From assembly GCA_029449235.1 (NCBI GenBank), contig JANATG010000006.1:1364001-1428000 (forward strand): 64,000 nt of DNA, in the 5' to 3' direction. The translations under genes were made by a program, and so were the position numbers. Below, piece by piece: positions 45,785 to 57,012 of the stretch (the stretch's first letter is position 1; each line of letters starts with the position of its first letter). This DNA comes from Linnemannia schmuckeri. Its lineage: Eukaryota > Mortierellomycota > Mortierellomycetes > Mortierellales > Mortierellaceae. A model generated the notes under the pieces. The model had not been told where the DNA came from. It saw only the letters and a list, made by a program, of their open reading frames with translations, and ran no database searches.

Positions 45785-48473
45785 ATGAGAGCCTTCTTCA
45801 GCCGAGTGTCTTTTGTTCGTCCTTGGAGCCTTAACGCCGCCGCCACCACCAGAGACATCGCTGCCACGATTACTCGCCAGTTGATCGGACTCGATACTAT
45901 TCCCAAGAGTACAGCTTTTAAAGCCTTTCGTTATCTGTCTGTAGCACCTTCAAGTCGGCTCTTCTCTACGAGCCTGCAGCATCGCCTTATCCAGCCTAGA
46001 ACTTTGAATTCAGCTCACTCAAGAACATTCGCACTGGAAGGGCACGCCACCGCATCAACACCCAACAACGGCGCGGCCCAAAAGTCACTGGAGGGTACCA
46101 TGACAGCCAGCACGAGCATCAACAATGCCTCATCGGTCAATTGCCTGCCAAAACGGAGAGCGTCGTGTGAGTTGTTACCAATTGGACTGGAGCATGCACC
46201 AAAGCAGCGGATCGTTCCTGTCAACTATGGAACTAGTGTGTTCTTTAACCGAACACTGTCCAGCTTTGCCGCATCACGTCCCCAAGAGACATCGTCTAAT
46301 GGAACCAAGGAAGCGTCGCCATCGTCGCCTTCTGCAGGATCGATCGCCACGAGCACGGCAACGACAGCGGAGCAGCCAAGGGCCATGGTGATCCAGTTGA
46401 CAGATCAAGAGGCCAAGATCTGTGAAGTTCTCGATCAAGTCGCCAAGAATTATGAAGTCAAAGAGGGCAAGAAGGTCGAGCTTCGAATTGCTGGTGGATG
46501 GGTCCGCGACAAGGTAATACGCTTGGGTATAGGGATGTGGAATGAGCGACGCAGGATCAAGGTTTAATTGTATGAGGGAATTAACAATATGTTTCTTATG
46601 TGACCATTTTACTTCAGTTACTCGGACTCTCATGTCACGACCTGGATATTGGACTGGATACAATGATGGGCTACGAGTTTGCGGTTCTGGTGAACGACTA
46701 TATGGAGTCCCTTGGAAAGAAAAAGAGAACCATTGCCAAGATCGCCACCAACCCTGAAAAGTCCAAGCATCTGGAGACAGCGACTATGATGGTCCTTGGC
46801 ATGCCTCTTGACTTTGTCAACCTCCGATCTGAGGTCTATGACGATAGTAGCCGCATCCCCAGCGAGATTGTAAGTTGTTGGAACGCATTCACTGTTTCTT
46901 TTCGCAAGCCATGGCATGCTGCTGCTGCTGATACTTCAATTAATTCGTCGGTCAATTAGACATTTGGAACGCCCAAGGAGGATGCTGAGCGACGTGATAT
47001 CACCATCAACGCGCTCTTCTACAACATTCATACCCACAAAGTTGAGGACTACACTGGCATGGGCCTGAAGGATTTGCAGGACGGAATCGTCAGGACCCCA
47101 TTGGAGGCGTACGAAACCTTCTGGCAGGATCCACTCCGTGTCCTGCGCTGCATTCGATTCGCATCCCGTTTCCAATTCACGATCGCTGAAGATGCCAAAC
47201 AGGCGATACTGGATTCTCGGATCAAGCAGGTGCTCAAGACCAAGATCTCCAAGGAACGCATTGGATCGGAGCTGGACAAGATGATTGATGACGGTGCTGG
47301 CAGGAGTACTGCTATCCGGCTGTTGCAAGAGCTTGGACTGTACGACGTCGTGTTTGCCCCACCAGAGGTCAACACCGCCGCGAAGGGTACGACTGCGGTT
47401 GAGGGCTCGATCTGTGAGGTACAGGATGCCTTCAAGCTGGTCTGGATCATGGAGTGGATCCTGAAGATTCATCCCACCCTTGCGGGCGAGGACGAGGATG
47501 GAACTATCTACCAGCCAGAGCGAGATGTTGGCCAGGAGTTGTTGCTGAGACAGACCCAAGGTACTTCAATGACTAGCCACCTCTACCCTGTCGTCACCTC
47601 GGAGCCACTACCAGGAATCCCGCATATTGCCCCAATGGAGGAACCCTTCCCCGAGCGACTGGCCAAGCGGACCATAATCCTGTCATCAATGTTGTACCCC
47701 TACAGAGAGATGACGACGACTGTCAACAAGAAGATTGTCCCAGCTGGATCGTGGATCCTGCGGTATGGACTTAAGGGCCGGAATGTCGAGATTGATATAG
47801 TGACGAAGATGATGGAGAGCATCAAGGCGGTGCAGGAGACAGTCGCGTCGATTTCGTTGGAGATTCCCGAGGATCAGGAAGTGCTGCGGAAAGAGCGAGC
47901 AGACATGGGCATGCTGATTCGGGATATCGGATATATCACGGTCATTGGCAAGAAGTGGCGGTGCGCGTTGCTCCTTGGCCTGGGAGTTGACCTGATTGAC
48001 AAGTTTGACCTCCTTAAGGAAGGCATCCTCGGTACGTGGAGTTGGCTACATCGACTGCGTGCCTGGCATGAATTTGTATATGAGTGTGATTTTATCCTAA
48101 CAGCACTCTATTTTTGGCCTGCCTGAACATAGATGATGAGACGAAGGCCAAGATTTCAAAATACAACGCGTTCTTGTCCAAGGCGGAGGCGTACCAGATC
48201 GACCACTGCTTCTCATGGAAATATATTGTCGACGTATGTATCTCGTCTGGTCAACGATGTTTGTAATATCTTCGTTTTGATGTTGGTGTTAAATCATTTT
48301 CTTCTTTTTTGAATCAATAGGGCAAGGAGATCACCCAATTACTCAAAGTCAAGCCAGGACCGAAGGTCACAGACTATCTTCAGAAAATCATGCAATGGCA
48401 ACTTCAAAATCCACATTCGTCCAAAGAAGAGTGTCAGGCATGGATTCGGGAACACTCAGAACAGTTCAAATAA
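45785..48473 (+). CDS. CCA1: tRNA nucleotidyltransferase (CCA-adding enzyme)
   Basis: It adds or repairs the 3' CCA of tRNAs. Five exons: 45785-46513, 46618-46869, 46960-48031, 48133-48233 and 48321-48473; joined, 768 aa. The class II signature is complete. RIAGGWVRDK (237-243) runs straight across the first splice junction into LLGLSCHDLDIGLD, whose Asp251 and Asp253 bind metal. TFGTPKEDAERRDITINALF and DPLRVLRCIRFASRF follow. The first 200 residues are an Arg/Ser/Ala-rich leader absent from bacterial enzymes and unusually long. Met201 (46385) starts just before the conserved domain and could give a cytosolic/nuclear form, as yeast CCA1 does with internal starts. The longer start suits mitochondrial import. 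Convergent with HMX1. Confidence 0.95.
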
Positions 48474-49037
48474 AAACCCGGTCTACCAACACTACTTTTT
48501 CCATCAGTACACAACTTCAGCGCCGTCGTAGACAGTTATCTATTTTGGCAGTCCAGCGAATCAACTTGGTCAAGCATGGCAATATCTGTCTTTTTTTTTT
48601 TTAACGCTTCACGTAGTTCGGCCATGCTGGGGAACTCCCGGATATCAAACGAGAGAGGCGGGCCGAGGAGTCATCCATGGATTAAAAATCGACATTTTTG
48701 CCTTTGAGGCATCGATGTATGGAGCTCCTCATGGAGGACAATCCGTGCCTTGGAGCTTCAAGTTCAAGTGCTCTGACTTTCCATTCTCAATTATTTTTGA
48801 AGGTGTCTTGCGTCTCCCTTCCACTGAAAAAAAACAATGAAAGCTGATTGCTTGTGTGTTTGTTTTGATGGTTTAATGGATAGTGCAATGAGAGCGGATA
48901 TATTTGAATGTGTGGCTTGTGAACTATGTAAAATGTCGGTTGTGGAGAATGATCCTATGTATGTATATGGTGCTTGTGTGTTGTATTGTAGGCGAGTGTG
49001 CGAAGAAGTCTCGGGGAGCTGTGTGTGTAAGGAAAGA
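48474..49037. other. Convergent intergenic region with a coding-like relic
   Basis: This is 564 bp between the CCA1 and HMX1 stop codons. Besides 3' UTR sequence it holds the minus-strand coding-like piece noted separately at 48517-48670. Nothing else is recognised. Confidence 0.5.
48517..48670 (-). pseudogene. Possible 50-codon relic of a protein gene
   Basis: On the minus strand a frame is open from just after a TGA (48671-48673) to a stop at 48517. It reads PPLSFDIREFPSMAELREAL, then three Lys codons from an A run, then an Ile/Leu/Arg-rich end. The composition is more protein-like than other intergenic frames, and the A run looks like an expansion. I cannot name a family. It may equally be chance. 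Confidence 0.2.
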
Positions 49038-50514
49038 TTAAGCGTCGACACTCTCGACACGCTCGGCAGCAGGATATCGAACGGCACCCAGAAGCGAGTT
49101 CCACAAGTTGGATGGTGCCAAAGAGGCCAAGAGCCCAGCTGAAGCATTGTTAGAATTATCCTGTTCCAGCTGTTGTTGCTTCTTGGCGGCAGCGAGTTTA
49201 CCCTTATCCTTTTCAAAGTCAGCCAAGTTCTCGAGTTGCTCCTTCTTGGTCAAGGGTAGACCCTCCAATTGAGAATCAAATTCTGCAAATATCTCAATGT
49301 TGCGCATAAACGCCTCCTTGGCCTCCTCAATAATCAACTCCCGGACATCATCTTCTACATCGATCTGGTTCAACCGTTTCCGGAACATCTCCTTAAACTG
49401 GTTGTTATCCTCAATCAACGCGAAACGATAGAAGGAAACACCCTTATCTTCAGGCAAGTCGTTGTATTTTTGGAGTCGTTTTGCCAGGATCTGTCCTCCC
49501 GAGAGGTCTCCCAGATAGCGAACATAGGAGTGAGCGACCAAGCGCTCGGGGTGGTTCGAGGAAGCGCAGTTCTGGATGGCAGAGATGTAGGATTGTTGGG
49601 CGGGGCTGATGGGGGTAAGGAGTTGGCGCCAGTCGGGGCCATTAAAGAATTCCAGGTCCTCTTCGAGAGGCTTCTTGCGCGAGAGCTCTTCGGGAAAGTA
49701 AATGAGTGCCAATTGAGGGTTCTCCTTGTGGTCGTCCAATGCCTTTTCCAATGCGCTATTTTTCGATTTGTAAGAGAAAACGGTTGGTAAGTCAGGTATG
49801 GGAAAGAGCGAAGAGGATTGAAAAAAGGGAAGGGGTAGGTGTACATGTAGGAGAGCGAGTGAGAAGGAGGGAGAGTGGCGTGCTTTTTTGATGGGAGCGT
49901 GGGTATATTGTTATTCGTACTAGCTCATTTGCCGTCTGTGCGACTGGCGGGAGTGAAAAAAAAAAAAAGCGAGAGCAGGCAAAAAGGAAAAGGGAGGGGT
50001 TGGGCGTATATATGTCCAAACAAGACTTCCAAAGAAACGTCCTGCAGTTGTTTTTGTGTTTCTCTTTATCAGATTTTGCACCGCCTTGGGATGTTATCAG
50101 ATCCTTTTTTCTCGTCTCTGCCCCCCCCCCGTTTGCGTCTTGTTCTGTATGTGGGAAGTCAAAGTAAAAGTAGAAAAAGCAAGAAAATCTTACTTATAGA
50201 TCTGATAGAGGGAGACAAGGAAGCGACCATAAGTTGCAGGAGAGACCTCGCCCTTAAAGAAGTACCTATTCAAGTGCAACAAAACAACAATGATCAAAAA
50301 AAGGATGATGGTTAGTCAACTAGGGTCTATCTGGCGTGATGGTATAAGCTTAGCAAAACTGTGATCATCGGGACTAATGATGGAGGGTGGTAAAACAAAA
50401 GGTGGGGGAGAGAGTCTGCTTTGTCTGTCCAACATACTTCATGAACTTGGAGCGTTCAGCTTCGGCGTGGAGGTACTTTGTACCTTCCTTGAGTTCAACG
50501 GCGAGGAGAGTCAT
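49038..50514 (-). CDS. HMX1: Heme oxygenase
   Basis: It cleaves heme to biliverdin, CO and ferrous iron. Three exons, 50514-50438, 50265-50194 and 49755-49038, join in frame to give 288 aa. The proximal heme ligand is His16 in LKEGTKYLHAEAERSKFM, and the signature YLGDLSGGQILAKRLQ is at 130-145. FKGEVSPATYGRFLVSLYQIY and HSYVRYLGD are also typical. The C-terminal 50 residues are Gln/Lys-rich and then mildly hydrophobic (LLASLAPSNLWNSLLGAV). They do not form the convincing transmembrane anchor found in yeast Hmx1 and animal HO-1, so this form may be soluble or loosely attached. Upstream DNA carries a GA microsatellite and a GGAGT minisatellite. The first two exons are short, but both junctions restore the frame. 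Confidence 0.93.
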
Positions 50515-50580
50515 GGCTTTTGTGTTGTGATTGTTCTAAGGGTATTAGGGAAAGGCGGCGTCGGTGGTGGCTGCTAAGAA

Positions 50581-50582
<2 letters not shown>

Positions 50583-50616
<34 letters not shown>
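50583..50616. repeat. (GA)n microsatellite
   Basis: About 17 uninterrupted AG/GA units lie roughly 70-100 bp upstream of the HMX1 start codon (which is on the minus strand). This places them in the 5' UTR or core promoter. Confidence 0.9.
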
Positions 50617-50618
<2 letters not shown>

Positions 50619-50830
50619 GAGATGGCGTCAGGGTGTGCATGCGGTGGTGTTATCAGATGTAATTCTCTACCCATTATAAAAATTTTGAGAAGGATTGGGT
50701 GTCGAGCAGAGAGGGTAAATGAAATTTCGTTCTTTACCTTGGTGTGGTGTCTTGCTGAGAGGGGGGAGTTGACAAGAATCCTTGGGCAAGTGGAGTGAGC
50801 GAGTGAGTGAGTGCAAGTGTTGTGCGTAGG

Positions 50831-50935
50831 ATGAGTGGAGAGGAGTGGAGAGGAGTGAAGTGGAGTGGAGAGGAGTGGGGAGGAGTGAAGTGGAGTGGAG
50901 TGGAGTGGAGTGAAGTGGAGTGGAGTGGAGTGGAG
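50831..50935. repeat. GGAGT-based minisatellite
   Basis: About 105 bp are built from GGAGT pentamers with GGAGA and GAAGT variants (for example GGAGTGGAGTGGAGTGGAGT). It sits 320-420 bp upstream of HMX1. On the HMX1 sense strand it reads as ACTCC repeats. Confidence 0.85.
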
Positions 50936-51757
50936 ATGTTGAAGAGAAGAGAAGAAAAGAGAAAAAAAAGTTGGGGGAGTGATGGGTTTTTATGAGTGAG
51001 AGATAGACAAGGACATATTAAAGGCTGTCTGTCGACTATGGAATGAATGGCTTTATTTTCAGTACAAAAATGAAAGCGTGTATATTTGTGTAAGTGGCTG
51101 ACTCCAAAAAAAGGAGACGAAAGGCAGAGAAGAAGAGGGAGAAAAAAGCTGTAAATTCTCCGATTGGTTGGTTTTACTAGGCCTTTCCTATGTTTTCTTT
51201 TGGTACATACACGCAAGACAGTATCAATGGCCATCATCATCATCATCATGGTCAGGTATCCCCCGTTCTATTGTTCTCACCTCCTACTCGTCTTGGCGTA
51301 GATTGCTAATGCATCGAAAGCTGCGGGGGTCCAGACCAAGACATGACTCCACAGTTTTTTTTTCTCACCCTTTGTCGTTTGCGTTCCTAGGAAGGTCTGG
51401 ATACTCGACTCGCATGGTCTGTGATAGTTGAGTGTCTGAACAAAAGGTTGCGTTCAAGGCAGCTTCTAGGTAAAAGTCTACGCCATAAGACAAATATCGT
51501 TTTCTACGATTTCCATATCAACTGCACTTCGACGATAGTTGAGCACGTCCACCCCAGGGTCCACTTGAGTTTTGCTTTTGCTATCCTCTGGGTAATTATT
51601 TTGTTTGCCGCCAACTTAAGAAATCGCAGTCACTTGCACCCACCAACGGTCTGGCGTATGGGCTGCGCTGGAGTGTGTTCCGGGTTACTGAACTTCACAC
51701 TTCTCACTTTTCTACGCACTCCCCCTTCCTCCTCCTCTCCTCCCAAACCAATTAGAG

Positions 51758-53709
51758 ATGATTCGCCTCTCATTGCTCACCCGTGGAGAGCCTCTCAGTC
51801 AGGCACGCTGCTCCATCCCCACCTCCTCAATCCGCCGCACATTCACCCCATCTCTCCTCAGCAACAACATCCGCTCATTCTCGACCGCATGGACCTTGCG
51901 CAATGCCTTGACAGAGGCGGCAGCCCCAACAAGGCCCTTCAAGGTCGCTGTTATTGGGAGCGGACCTGGAGGCTTCTATGCTGCACACAGGATCTTGAAG
52001 CACGTTCCTCAGTCTTCAATTGATATGTTTGAAGCCTTGCCTGTTCCCCATGGTCTGGTTCGTTTTGGTGTCGCGCCTGATCACCCCGAAGTCAAGGTAC
52101 GAAATATCCACAGATCAGGTCTGCGCAGTTGCTCTATACTCTCTTTGTTCTCCGAATTTTCTCACTTACTCACAAACATTCTTTCTCTTTTTTTTCGCAT
52201 TTTTTGCAAACAATGAAAAACAATAACAGAATGTGATGCACACCTTTGACGAGGTCGCTGAGAACCCCAACTTTACGTTCATCGGCAACACAAGTGTAGG
52301 AACTTATGTGACCCCTGGGTCCAAGAAGGCCGATCTAGAAATTTCTGATCTTCGCCCTCATTACGACGCTATCCTGTTGGCCTATGGAGCACATGAGGAT
52401 CGATTGTTGGGTGTTCCCAACGAGCAGACCTTGAAGGGTGTCATGGCAGCACGTTCATTCGTCGGATTCTATAACGGCCTTCCCTGTGAGCAGGATCTGG
52501 AGGTGGATTTGAGTAAGGCTGAGACCGCTGTTGTGATTGGACAGGGAAACGTCGCTTTAGATGTTGCTAGGATCTTGTTGACGCCTCTGGAGGAGCTCAA
52601 GAAGACTGATTTGACGGAGAGGATGATAAAGATTTTGGAGAAGAGTCGTGTTAAGCACGTCCATGTCGTCGGTCGTCGTGGTCCCCTTGAGGTAACTTGC
52701 CGATATTATATATTTTGCTTTCTTTTGGAGTTACTGCCGCAGAATCATATCAGTAGGTTGGCATAGGATTAACACGTCAAGTTGCTACGATGAGTCAATT
52801 AATTGTAGGTAGCATTTACGGCAAAGGAGTTGAGAGAGATGCTTCAACTGCCTGGCACAACCTTCCACATGGATCAAGAATTGCTGGCCTCGGAAATGGA
52901 GCGCGCCGGTAAGACGTTGGACAGACCTCGGAAGAGATTGATGGGTCTGCTCGAAAAGGGAATCAAGGAATCAAAGCCCGACCAACCCAAATCATGGTCG
53001 CTCCAATTCCTGCGCAGTCCCCTTGGCTTCTCTGGCGACAGTGACAACCAGTTGAAGGCAATTGAGCTCGGAATCAATCGACTGGAGGGCGACAACTCGA
53101 ACAGGAAGGCGGTTGCAACGGGTGAGAAGGAGATCTTGGCCTGTGATTTGGCTTTCAGGAGCATTGGATACAAGAGTGTGGGTATCCAGGGCATTCCCTT
53201 TGACGAACGTAAGGGTATTGTACCCAACATGGACGGCAAGGTTGTGGATGCGGAGCAAAATATTGTAAGTCGTTTGAATGTTGTTTTGCATCAATGAGCC
53301 CTCACTCACTGCTGGCGCTAGTTTCATGGTCAGGTAATCCGCAGTCAGTGACTCATACATTTTCTCCCTTGCTTGTGTTTTGAACTAGGTGCCTGGATTT
53401 TATGCGTCGGGGTGGTTGAAGCGTGGACCCATTGGAGTCATCGCCACTACAATGGCCGATGCATACCAGACCGCAGACACCATCATCTTAGACTGGAATT
53501 CTGGCCAACCCATGCTGAACAACGATAGCTCGAGCATGAAGAACAGCAGCAAGCCAGTGCTGGAGTTGTTGAAGTCCAAGGGACACAAGACGGTCTCCTA
53601 TAAGGACTGGAAAAAGATTGAGCAAAAGGAGTTTGAGCTTGGTGCCAAGGTTGGCAAGCCAAGAGAAAAGTTCTTGACAATCGAGGAGATGCTCAGGGTG
53701 GTGGATTAA
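51758..53709 (+). CDS. ARH1: NADPH-adrenodoxin (ferredoxin) reductase, mitochondrial
   Basis: It transfers electrons from NADPH to mitochondrial ferredoxin for iron-sulfur cluster assembly, heme A and coenzyme Q synthesis. Four exons, 51758-52096, 52230-52691, 52809-53264 and 53389-53709, join in phase 0 each time to give 525 aa. The first 55 residues are Arg/Ser/Thr-rich and nearly lack acidic residues, a mitochondrial presequence. The FAD-binding AVIGSGPGGFYAA has its glycines at 67-72, and HGLVRFGVAPDHPEVK follows. The NADP-binding VVIGQGNVALDVAR is at 214-226, and the late motif GWLKRGPIGVIATTMADA is present. All family landmarks are intact. The gene converges on SUA5, with only 119 bp between stops. 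Confidence 0.96.
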
Positions 53710-53828
53710 TTAAATCATTACGTTTTTAGAGATGTCCCGTTCGCGACAACAAATAGATCATAAATCCCATAGAGCTTATCCTTTTCAATCTATTACCATG
53801 CTATTTATTATGTACGTGTTAAGAGTGC

Positions 53829-55295
53829 TTACAAGGACTCTGTAGGTTCTAATGAGATGGTGCGAGAGGCGGCCTTGCGGACGCGGTTCATGACAGCCAG
53901 ACCCTCGTCCTCCTCGCTAATACCCTCGACAAAGATGCAGTCGACCTTTTGGTCGTCCAGGTACCGCAGTCCTCTGAAGAGTTCGCGAGCGACATCTTCT
54001 GGCTTAGATCCTTGACCCAATGGGAACTCGATCACGCCCACTTCCTGGCCATCCTGCAATGTCGTCGATCCGTTCTGGTGCGTGGTTGCTGCTACTGTTG
54101 CTGATGGGGTGGTTGTGGTGAAGGATGTGCGGAGGATACCAAAACGTTTCTTGCCCTCCTGCTTCAATTTTTCAATCTCCTTCAAGATACGTCCGTACTG
54201 TCCCATGGGCTCAGATCCCTTCGATGCAAGGGAACCCTCGGTCTTGATGTACTCGACAAGAACAACCTCCGCCTCTGGCGAGTAATGACGGTACTTCATT
54301 CCTGGGGTAGTGGGTGCCTGTTCCATGGCCGCATCCGTAAAATGCTTCTTGTAGACCTGAACCTTCTCCATGCCCTTGACCTGTCGGATCTGCTCAAAGG
54401 TAATACCGCCGGGGCGAAGGATGGCGGGTGGGACTCTCAATCCGTCGACAACTGTAGACTCGATTCCAAAGCTGCATTGGCCACCGTCGATGACCATGGG
54501 TATCTTGCCTGCGAGATCGTTCATCACATGCGAGGCCAGCGTTGGTGAGGGTTTGCCAGAAGAGTTGGCAGAGGGTGCAGCCAGGGGTCGATCGCAGACC
54601 GAGATCAGGGCGCGTGTGATCGGATGCGAGGGGAAGCGGACAGCAACCGTGGCCTGTCCACATGTGATCTCGTTGGGGATCAAATTGGATCGAGGGAAGA
54701 GCAGAGTCAAGGGTCCTGGCCAATAAGTCCTGATCAGATCAACATAAACGTCCGGGATGATATTATCCTTGAGCATGGAGCGAAGCATCTTAAGAGACGA
54801 GACATGGACGATCAGAGGGTTATCCTGGGGTCTGTTCTTGGCCTTAAAGATGCGCTGCGCAGCGACAGAGTCGAGCGCATTCGAAGCCAAGCCGTAGACG
54901 GTTTCGGTGGGCATACCGACCACCTGGCCGTCACGAAGGATCTGGGCGGCATGGTCGAGGACATGGCGGGTATGGGGCAACGAGATTTCGGGGACAGGAT
55001 CTTCCAGGTCTGTGGAGGTGTATGAGATTGTTGCAGGGTCGATGGTCTCCAAAATGGTCTTGAACGCTGTTGCTGCGGCGGCAGTAGAGCCGTTGCCTGC
55101 TGCAATATCGGTGGCAGCAGGCAGAGTAGAGTTGGTGGCGGGAATCAAGGTGTTGTGTGTTGATGTTGCAGAGGGAGTGGAGGGAGTAGTTGAAGGATGT
55201 GTCATTGCTGAAAAGGAAGTTGTTGCGAGTTGTCTGGTGGAGGCAAGAAGAGATGAAGTCTTTTGCGAGAGTCGAAAGGCGACTCGATTGAACAT
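53829..55295 (-). CDS. SUA5: Threonylcarbamoyl-AMP synthase (Sua5/YrdC)
   Basis: It makes threonylcarbamoyl-AMP from threonine, bicarbonate and ATP for t6A37 modification of ANN-decoding tRNAs. A single exon; the start at 55295 gives 488 aa. The frame stays open upstream to 55562, but that part is Phe/Ser-rich pyrimidine-type leader DNA, so I start at MFNRVAFRLSQK. The first 30 residues look like a mitochondrial presequence. Met31 (MTHPSTT, 55203-55205) could start a cytosolic form. The YrdC domain runs from about 107 to 300 (GMPTETVYGLASNA, KNRPQDNPLIVHVSS, WPGPLTLLFPRS, APSANSSGKPSPT). The C-terminal Sua5 domain follows the linker PGMKYRHYSPEAEVVLV, which places the protein in the long Sua5 class rather than short YrdC. 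Confidence 0.94.
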   Translation of the reverse strand: MFNRVAFRLSQKTSSLLASTRQLATTSFSAMTHPSTTPSTPSATSTHNTLIPATNSTLPAATDIAAGNGSTAAAATAFKTILETIDPATISYTSTDLEDPVPEISLPHTRHVLDHAAQILRDGQVVGMPTETVYGLASNALDSVAAQRIFKAKNRPQDNPLIVHVSSLKMLRSMLKDNIIPDVYVDLIRTYWPGPLTLLFPRSNLIPNEITCGQATVAVRFPSHPITRALISVCDRPLAAPSANSSGKPSPTLASHVMNDLAGKIPMVIDGGQCSFGIESTVVDGLRVPPAILRPGGITFEQIRQVKGMEKVQVYKKHFTDAAMEQAPTTPGMKYRHYSPEAEVVLVEYIKTEGSLASKGSEPMGQYGRILKEIEKLKQEGKKRFGILRTSFTTTTPSATVAATTHQNGSTTLQDGQEVGVIEFPLGQGSKPEDVARELFRGLRYLDDQKVDCIFVEGISEEDEGLAVMNRVRKAASRTISLEPTESL

Positions 55296-57012
55296 GCACG
55301 ACTGGGGGAAGGAAGAGGAACGGCTGAGAAAGAAAAAAATGAATGGACGATGACTCAAAGGTAAAGACGTTGGCTTACATATGAAGGTAGGGAGGTGGTC
55401 ACAAAAAAAAAAAAAAAAAAGGCGTTCTTTGCTCAGCCACCGATAACAGTTTGTGCAGTTCGAGTAGATAAGGTCAAACAGAGCACTGAACTTTTCCACG
55501 CTCACTGATCCATAGTCAAAATTTAAAGGCGAAGGCGAATTATACGCCTTTTTCCTACACAAGAAGCAAGCCGGGTCTGCATATCCAACGCGAGATGTAA
55601 ACTAGGGTTTACCATTATATTGACTTGGTAGACATGAAAAGTAATCACATACTGCTACTGAGACCATGGGGGATGAGGGACATACATATGCCTGTTACTC
55701 TTTCCCAATCAACACATCGAACTAGCACACGTTCTTCAGGGGTTGTCCGATCTCTGGTGTGTCTCTGAACTTGAGACAGCCGAAGAAAAAGAGGTTCACA
55801 ATGGACAGAGGAAATATAAAAAAAAGAAAACTAGCTATGAGTAGTTGAAGCCTGACCAAGTCAAGCGGGTTTAAGAAAAAGGAGTGGGTGGTGAGGGAAT
55901 TTTGAACGTGAGTATGACATTTCGCTGCGATGCTGTGATCGATGGCAAGAGAGAAGTGAGGAGATGTTATGCACAGGAAAAGGGGTAGTGGTTTTGAAAA
56001 TGGTTTTCTCAAGGTAGAAAAAAAAGGCGCATAGAAACGGATTATTATTTTGAATAAATCTACATTTGTAAGCATTAAGGCCATGCAACAGAGTGTGGAG
56101 GTGGGAGGGGAACGTAAGGGTTGATCGGCGTCATAACAAGCGATGGGAAGAGCGTGCTGTTGACGACTAAAATGTTACATGATGGAAAGGGGCAGGGAAG
56201 GTCAGTCATTGAGTCGCATGGGTGTTTGCACCAAACGACTATGAGAGAGGAGAGAGATAAGTGGGGATGAATGACATACGAGGGACGGAGCTGCCCTTTT
56301 GAAAAGAAAAATGTCCAGATGGATGTGAATGCTTTGTTTCGTTAGTGGATCTCATTCCCTCATTCAATGGGGTGCATGAAAATGATCAGCAAAGCGCATA
56401 GCTCCTGCCGAGGAGGTGTCTGAATATGCTCATAAACGATTTACCCTGGCAAATGAGTGAATGCACAAGCACAGACAAAGACAAATGGGGCGGACGGAGA
56501 CTGAGCGAGGAGCGAATGAGTTGTGGCAGCGAGTGAACACCGATTGGCCATGACGGGCATTTTTTCCTTGCCTTTTCTTTTTTTTGCTCGCAGTTCAGTA
56601 GAGAGAAACACATATTGAGATAGAACCTGAAAAAGACGACTTATTCAAAAGGTATTTCAATCTTGACTATGAATGAATAGCGAGATGAACCTTCGGCCTA
56701 GTTTAACATCCCCCATATATACCTCACTTTACTTCATCTTTTTTTCCTTTTTTTGTTTGCACTACTGCCCTTTCTTGTCCCTACATACCCTTTCCTTCAA
56801 TTTACCCCATCCATCACAGCTCGCGATCTACGCTCTGCCCTCACTGCATACAGACGCACACAAAAAAGGCTCTCTTCATCCTGCTATTCTTTTGCATCAC
56901 TCTTTTTTTCCTTTTCTCACTTCTCTCCTTGCCCTGTGTTAGCCAGGCTTATTCATCGATATTCCCCCCTTCATTACCCATCGCTTGATATTCCAACAAC
57001 AACACTATCACT
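55296..57012. other. 1.7 kb divergent intergenic region (SUA5 / phosphate transporter)
   Basis: It contains the SUA5 leader (an A run of about 18 at 55402-55420) and the phosphate transporter promoter, which is pyrimidine-rich from about 56700. One CACGTT hexamer, the weak class of Pho4-type site, occurs near 55727, but it is too far upstream and too short to count as evidence. No gene is recognised. Confidence 0.45.

Larger units (their letters stand above)
50515..51757. promoter_or_regulatory. 1.2 kb divergent promoter region (HMX1 / ARH1)
   Basis: This lies between the divergent start codons of heme oxygenase (50514) and the ferredoxin reductase (51758), and is repeat-rich near HMX1. A CAT/ATC run lies at about 51231-51249. 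The 60 bp before the ARH1 ATG are pyrimidine-rich. No other gene is seen. Confidence 0.5.

Noticed and set aside
55296..55562. Upstream in-frame extension of SUA5
   Set aside because: Phe/Ser/Pro-rich translation of a pyrimidine leader including an A run; the presequence-like start at 55295 is better.
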